DNA of 64,000 bases from Lineus longissimus (taxonomy: Eukaryota > Nemertea > Pilidiophora > Heteronemertea > Lineidae). Below are positions 59,101 through 64,000 of the stretch, piece by piece; positions within the stretch are counted from its first letter, which is position 1, and each line of letters starts with the position of its first letter. A program made the position numbers and the translations under genes. The notes beneath the pieces were generated by a model, which saw nothing but the letters and a program-made list of their open reading frames with translations, ran no database searches and was not told where the DNA came from. The DNA lies in contig NC_088308.1 of the NCBI RefSeq assembly GCF_910592395.1, positions 25,001,501 to 25,065,500 on the forward strand. The letters are read 5' to 3'.

Positions 59101-62100
59101 GAAAGGAGGCGAAGCCTGACATATGCCCAGAGGCAACACTTGTCATTCTTGCTATGATTCGCTCCATGCTAAACCAAGTAAGACAAAAGTAGTTCATTTC
59201 TAGTCATTCTTGCAATGATTGGCCCATGTTGAACAAAATAAATCAAGATTTCGGAGTACGTTGCATGAGGTGTGTTAAGTAACCTGGTGTTGATCCACTT
59301 GGCCTTTATTTGTTGGAACTTAAAATGTTAGTTGGAAAAGAAGTTGTTGTTGTGCAGTAGTCAACATCACCTTGTCCTCGGTCACAGTATTTTTCATACC
59401 AGACACGTAGATGCCTTATGAGTTTGATTTAGTTATAGTCTGAATCTCTTGATTACTTTCCAGGCCTGGCAGACTGAAGAACATGGCTCCTGGCTCCGAG
59501 AATACCCTGTCACCTTGATGCAGTTCCTCCTCTTCCTCTATCACAATCAGTCAGACTTCGTCCCGCTTTGTATGAGCAGCGAGTTCCTCTGTGGCCTCGC
59601 TGCAACGTTGTTCCCCTACAGAATCAACTCAGAGAACAACAGCGAGTTGTCGTCGCCGATAGACGAATTCAAGCCATTCCCTGGGTCGGACGAGACCATG
59701 GTTCTTGTTAAGTCTGCAGATAGAGGTGGACAAACCGGCTACCTTACCCAGCACCCGGCAAGGAAGTTTGTGATGGACTTTCTACGGATGATCGTAGTTG
59801 ACAGTCTGTCATTATCTATGACCAAGCAGCCACCAGTTATTGACATATTACTCGAGGTAATTCAATGATCTCCATTTCTATTGCTGTTAACTGTACCATT
59901 TACCCCAGTTGCAAATTAACAGCTCCTTTGTGGTTAAACACTGGTGAGTCATTTTTTCATGCTGAACATGACTGAAAGAAAAGATGTTTTTACTTCTGCA
60001 CAAGTTTAAAATCAAGTGCATTTCCTTGCAGGCGTCTCCAGATCATGCAACCCGAGCTCAGCAGAAGGAATTCAAGACGGAGATAATGAAAAGTCTGATG
60101 GACCACCTCCTTGCTGCTGATGCCCTGATGGGGGAGCAGGCTGCTCTGCCCGTTGCCACTGGGGGCAGTTACGCAAACATGGCCACCAATATCTTCTACT
60201 TCAGCGCCAGGGTTGTGGATAAATTGTGGCAGGGCGCCTACATACGCGATGCCAACGAAGTGTTCTACTTCATCAGTAAACTCATATCACAGGCCAAAAG
60301 AAAATGTAAGTCAATAATGTTAAGTTCCTGGGAGGTGTGATTTTGAAGGATCGTGAATGGTCAGTCTTTGATGAATCAACATGGTATAACTGCATTGCTT
60401 TCTTTGAAATGTATGAGGAACATCAGTTTAATTTTGTTTTTTTCTTGTCAACTTTCAGCTTCTGGTCTCTCCCTTGATGCCATATACAAATGCCTAAACC
60501 GAACCATCCTTTACCAGCTTTCGCGGCCAACGTACAATGTCGCTGAGCAGATGAACATCATGGACTCGTTACACAAGCTGACCAGTAACAGAAGCCTGGT
60601 GTTCGGGCCCGGCAACTATGACCAAGAGTTCATTGGATGTCTCTGCTATTGCCTTCTGCAGTTGACTGATGACCCTTCTAATTTAAGGTAAGTCAGAAGA
60701 TGGTCTTTATTCTGCGGTGATTTCGTTTCATCAATCCAATTTTGCTAATGATGCTTTGGCCTTGTTGCCTCATGTAGGTCTTGTTACAAAGTTAGAGATC
60801 CTGGCAAGGGCAAGAAGGAATTCATGTACCTTTACTAATGGTTTTCTTTCAGCACTGTAAATACAATCGAATCTCCCTCGGCTTTGAGGACGACAACGTG
60901 GCATATCGATCCTGATGCGGACGAGATTGAGATCACCAAGAGTGGTGAGAGCACAGGGACACAGGAAGGCCTACAACTGATAGCCAATGCTGCCACCAGG
61001 GTGTGGGAGGAGCTGTATGTCTGCAAGAAACCTGTATGTGTTCTTTGACTGATTACGTTGCTTCACTCTACATAACTGAGTGGGTTACATGCTCTTTCAT
61101 TTAAAGCAATAGTTCTCGGCATGAATCCTTAGTGAACTCGAATTTACATCTCCGTATGAGTTGGCATGATCAGGAAGTCATATTTCTTGCTCTACACAGT
61201 CCCTTAAATATGACTTCTTCACAGATTTTCCCCTCCTCTGTCCCTTGTGACACTACCGTATCTTCTTCAGGACTCTTATTTTTCACTGGTAGAATGATTA
61301 CTTTTCTCAAATTTCAGGCGCTTGAGGAAATCTTCAAAGTGACATTGAGCACCAACTCGGACACACCCAAAATCAGCACACCTGAGCTCAATTTGGTCAG
61401 ACCATTGATCTTCGAATCAGCTGCAAGGATGTGGGTGGCATTTGTAGAAAGTGAACGCAAGTCGACATTCACGGAACGTGAGATAATCAAGTCGCAGATC
61501 CAATCTGTCAGTGGGGTAAGTCCATTTGTCACGTCAATGTTCATAAATGAACACGAAAACTTTATGTCATTACGGAGAAAATCCTGGTTGCATTGGCTTC
61601 ATTATTGGTCTCATTGGTCTTCTCTTTACAGAAACTACAGAAAGTTGGTAGTGGTGTTCTACGGTTGGCCACAAGGAAACCCAAGAAGGACCTACCTATC
61701 AGAGCATCACCAGCATCTGTCCAGGTATGCAGGAGTTTTAGAAAATAATGCACCATTAAAGGGGGACTATAGGCAAGTGCTAGGCGGTCAGATTGGTGGT
61801 CTTCCTGTTTCTAATATGCTCAGGGGATTGGGTCATGCTTGATTTAGCGATGAATTTATTCCTTGTACAAGGGTGAGTACAAGAGTGAGACCCCTATTAG
61901 CGACTTGAGTAGTTTAATCTGACCAACCTTGCATGTTCTCCTTTCCTTTCTTGGCCATTAATGGCTTTAAAATTATCTGGTTTCAGGACAGTAATATGTG
62001 GACATTCACGCATGTCTCCATTGTGAAGGACCTAGTCCAGTTCCAGTTCCAACAGTACCAGCAGGGGCACCAGTACATGCAGAAATACCTGCTGGAGGAG

Positions 62101-63521
62101 TGGGAACAGACCGAGACGGACCTGCTCCGTGAGCGAGGGCTGTGGGGCCCGCCACATGGGTCAAGGCTGGACAAGTGGCAACTTGATATGACGGAAGGGC
62201 CATTCCGCATGAGGAAGAAGATGATGAGAAACAGCTTGTTCTACCGCCATTATCCTTTCAGGCCTGAAACAGACAGCAATGTAAGGAACAGGCAACGCTT
62301 TATCTTTCCTCAGCACAAACCAGCATTTCTTGGGGCTAACCCTAATCATTCCCTCATTTCGCATTGTACAAAATGTACATGAAAACATTGATTAATATTT
62401 GGGCAGCCAATGAAACTTTCATGTTGACTGATGCTTTGAATGATATTTTCTTCCTCGTTTAGAAACCCACCAAGTACAAAGTAGCAATCAGCCTCCATAG
62501 TAAGGAGTACTACGCAAGGTGCCGTGCAAGGAGTCTGGTCGGAGAAGAGATCTCGGACACCATTCCTGAAGGGGACCAGATGGAGGAATTGGAGGAGGTG
62601 GAGCCAGGTAGTAGCGGTCTCGAGTCAGTCGTCTACAAGCGCGTCAATAGCAATAAGTCTGGCAACGAAGATGATGAAGTCTTTGAAACGGATACCAATC
62701 CGGACAATAATCCTGATAACAAAGACCCAGAGGATCGAGGATCGGAGGAACGGACGGAAAACCGGACTGACAACCAGACGGTCATGAGGTTATTGGAAGA
62801 TGGAGAGAAAATCAGTCACATGTACCGGTGTGCTCGCATCCAGGGACTGGACACCTGTGAGGGGTTGCTTCTGTTCGGGAGGGAGCATTTCTATATCATT
62901 GATGGATTCACGTTGCTTCAAACGAAGGAAATCACAGACATTGACAATCTACCACCCGAGTAAGTTGCAAAAAATCTGAAATTTTATGATTGTGATGGTT
63001 CGGAAGATTTTGTACAGTTTTCAATCTTGTAGTGGTTGGCCTGTTTGCTTGATCTCTCTTGTCTTCTTTTTAGGCTCCATGATCCTATCATACCAAGGAC
63101 TGCCAACTCAGGAAAAACGGAGAAGCGGTTGTAAGTAGGAATTTGTCTTTGGAGATTCCTCGTCGAAGTTGACGGCCAGTCATGTAACTGGCTAAGTTGT
63201 TTTGATCTGAAAGTGAAGATTACAAAATATGCTGCCGAGTCATTTTTGCATCATCATCAGTATTTTTCAGTATGATGCTCTCAGGACCACGTATAAATGA
63301 ATAAGACATTTTTGTCCACAGACTTGCTTGTTGAAGCCTGAAGTGTCAAACGCTGCTATTTTCTAACCTTTCAGATGCAGTAAATTTGCATATGAAGACA
63401 TCCGAGAGGTTCACAAGCGGCGTTATCTCCTCCAGCCAATCGCCATTGAGGTCTTCTCAGCCGATGGACGTAACTACCTGCTCGCCTTCCCAAGGAAAGT
63501 CCGCAACAAGATTCATGCACG
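40501..63521 (+). CDS. WDFY3: WD repeat and FYVE domain-containing protein 3 (Alfy), 5' part; runs off the window
   Basis: BEACH-family scaffold that links ubiquitinated aggregates and p62 to ATG5 and PI3P in selective autophagy (family knowledge). Thirty-eight coding exons, all GT/AG and phase-consistent, give 7787 nt or 2595 residues (human protein about 3526). The start MNIMRKVMG followed by LGLMHLRKLF aligns with human WDFY3. The last in-window exon ends in the PH-BEACH region. The Ser/Ala-rich linker, the ConA-like segment and DKLWQG...FNRTILYQ-type landmarks favour WDFY3 over WDFY4. Exon coordinates are given in the four part entries that follow. The BEACH domain, WD40 repeats and FYVE finger must lie beyond 64000. 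Confidence 0.96.
40741..40759. repeat. C19 homopolymer in WDFY3 intron 1
   Basis: Nineteen consecutive C lie 48 nt after the exon 1 donor. The length is likely polymorphic and prone to sequencing error. Confidence 0.9.
42434..42503 (+). pseudogene. Decayed partial copy of WDFY3 exon 4 within intron 3
   Basis: GTTCAAATTCGGCTTTGCAA and the following ATGCCATCACAGGCTGAAGA-ACTT align over about 65 bp with the 5' end of exon 4 (42566 onward), with one 1-nt indel and about 75-80% identity, including a perfect GGCTGAAGAACTTG block. The copy lacks the AG acceptor and reads into TAG after DV, so it cannot serve as an exon. It lies about 130 bp upstream of the real exon in the same orientation, as expected for a local tandem duplication that has decayed. 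Confidence 0.7.
48562..48697. repeat. 60-bp tandem repeat, 2.3 copies, in a WDFY3 intron
   Basis: GGCAGGTCTCCAGGCATCT with GATGGTTGTAGG recurs at 48562, 48622 and 48682 with an exact 60-bp period. It sits 50 bp upstream of the acceptor of exon 14 (48747). Confidence 0.8.
50425..52448 (+). CDS. WDFY3: WDFY3 part 2: concanavalin A/laminin-G-like domain, exons 18-20
   Basis: Residues about 1056-1263. Exons: 50425-50643, 50822-50997, 52220-52448. Landmarks are GFSFSTWICVDKF, QEGQWHHLGLIFH, SSISVYIDGEH and the closing IYGLGPNYIGCFQ, the standard signature of the ConA-like domain found in BEACH proteins. The intron from 50998 to 52219 is 1.2 kb and holds no recognised feature. Confidence 0.92.
52753..62280 (+). 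CDS. WDFY3: WDFY3 part 3: central helical region, exons 21-35
   Basis: Residues about 1264-2362. Exons: 52753-53004, 53186-53376, 53631-53857, 54067-54228, 54475-54723, 54980-55197, 55426-55616, 59034-59177, 59464-59856, 60032-60305, 60459-60687, 60853-61033, 61318-61515, 61632-61724, 61987-62280. Landmarks: ARIRKVYNK-type helix (AKIRKVYNKIDSK), DVEGLYAAVKALVCVV, SHILHLTFSLVGTVDSG, FDLDSVWTYIFGVPAS, GSWLREYPVTLMQF, CLNRTILYQLSR and LLRERGLWGPPHGS. The intron 55617-59033 (3.4 kb) is the longest and contains a candidate microexon. Confidence 0.93.
54340..54415 (-). repeat. tRNA-like remnant (SINE head) in a WDFY3 intron
   Basis: On the minus strand CATAGCTCAATGGTAGAGCA is an excellent tRNA D-arm/A-box (54415-54390). 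It is followed at tRNA spacing by a degenerate T-arm, TTGTTCACAAACCCC. No intact B-box is present. It lies in the short intron 54229-54474, which it nearly fills on one side. Confidence 0.5.
56219..56236 (+). CDS. WDFY3: Candidate 18-nt in-frame WDFY3 microexon
   Basis: A long pyrimidine-rich tract ending CTCTCACTCCACACAG is followed by GATGCTCTGATCAAACAG (reads DALIKQ) and then a GTAACC donor. The flanking exons both break at codon boundaries (phase 0), so including these 18 nt keeps the frame, adding six residues before FDLD. Human WDFY3 has extra residues at this same junction (from memory). It is inference without transcript support. Confidence 0.35.
56521..56536. repeat. G16 homopolymer in a WDFY3 intron
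   Basis: Sixteen consecutive G lie in the 3.4-kb intron. The run could form a quadruplex in the non-template strand of the transcript. Confidence 0.9.
62463..63521 (+). CDS. WDFY3: WDFY3 part 4: acidic linker and PH-BEACH domain start, exons 36-38
   Basis: Residues about 2363-2595. Exons: 62463-62959, 63074-63130, 63375-63521. An Asp/Glu/Asn-rich low-complexity linker (about residues 2427-2467) precedes the PH-BEACH domain, which opens around residue 2468 with LLEDGEKISHMYRCARIQGL and continues LLLFGREHFYIIDGF and VHKRRYLLQPIAIEVFSADG. The exon 38 donor (63522) is intact, so the frame continues outside the window. Confidence 0.93.
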
Positions 63522-64000
63522 GTAAGATTCCTTCCGTCCTTCTTGGCTTTTCTCTCCAGGCTTGATTGTTCAAAACAGTGTCGACACTACCTTGGTGTTA
63601 ACTTTATATTGGGATTTCTGGTCTTACAGTCCTGACGGAAGGAGTTGTAAACAATCATAGTGCTTCCACAAAGTTGGCCACCAAACTTGTTTTGGAGAGC
63701 CAGGCCCCCTGAGGTCATGCAGCTAGGGAGTTTTGACCTTCCCCCCTCCCCCCGCGCTCCCTTTTTTGCAGGGAATTGTGGTTTGGGTTTATTGTATATC
63801 TTCGTTGATGCACTCACATCATCAATGGTACAGTGGATATCACAAACAAAACAGATGACGCTGGACATGAGCAAATCATGAATTTATTGACAAGTGTATT
63901 TGGACAGAGAGCAGAAAGAGAATGTGCATGCAGTTTATATTGTAATATGATAAGACACAAATGATAAAAAAATAGATAAATAAGGGGTGAAATCATGGTC
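63522..64000 (+). other. WDFY3: WDFY3 intron 38, cut by the window edge
   Basis: The sequence begins with a good donor (GTAAGATTCC). No acceptor with matching coding sequence follows within the window. A C-rich tract at about 63739-63760 is the only notable feature. Confidence 0.7.

Overview
The window is nuclear DNA of an animal, most likely a marine invertebrate such as an echinoderm, hemichordate, amphioxus or lophotrochozoan; the sequence does not settle which. It is AT-rich, with many GT/AG introns, long spacers, tRNA-derived SINEs, inverted-repeat elements, minisatellites and scattered palindromic ACATGT words. No ordinary tRNA or rRNA gene, bacterial operon, CRISPR array or viral gene was seen.

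Four conserved genes were rebuilt exon by exon from splice sites, reading frame and remembered family sequences. (1) RPS24 (+, about 15.2-17.15 kb), a small-subunit ribosomal protein of 131 residues. (2) USP22/27X/51 (-, 28361 to 20773), the SAGA deubiquitinase, complete in 13 coding exons and 511 residues. (3) DHRS7B (+, 33413-35986), a membrane-anchored short-chain dehydrogenase/reductase, complete in 7 coding exons and 315 residues. (4) WDFY3/Alfy (+, from 40501), a giant BEACH-family autophagy scaffold; 38 coding exons (2595 residues) lie in the window, and the BEACH, WD40 and FYVE end lies beyond it.

Layout: 0-15 kb has no recognisable gene but holds a terminal-inverted-repeat element, a foldback element and a tRNA-like fragment. 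RPS24 and USP22 are tail to tail. USP22 and DHRS7B are head to head, as in human 17p11.2, and are separated by a 3-kb array of a 68-bp repeat with nested higher-order periods (204, about 412 and 810 bp). DHRS7B is followed by a tiny foldback element with a 7-8 bp target duplication, then a candidate promoter region and the WDFY3 gene.

The genes do not form a pathway: translation, chromatin deubiquitination, ether-lipid metabolism and selective autophagy are all housekeeping functions. Points worth a second look are the nested minisatellite between two divergent promoters, a two-copy SINE family, a SINE abutting a USP22 splice donor, a LINE fragment filling a short USP22 intron, a decayed copy of a WDFY3 exon, and a candidate 18-nt in-frame WDFY3 microexon. 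I found no convincing wholly new biological system.
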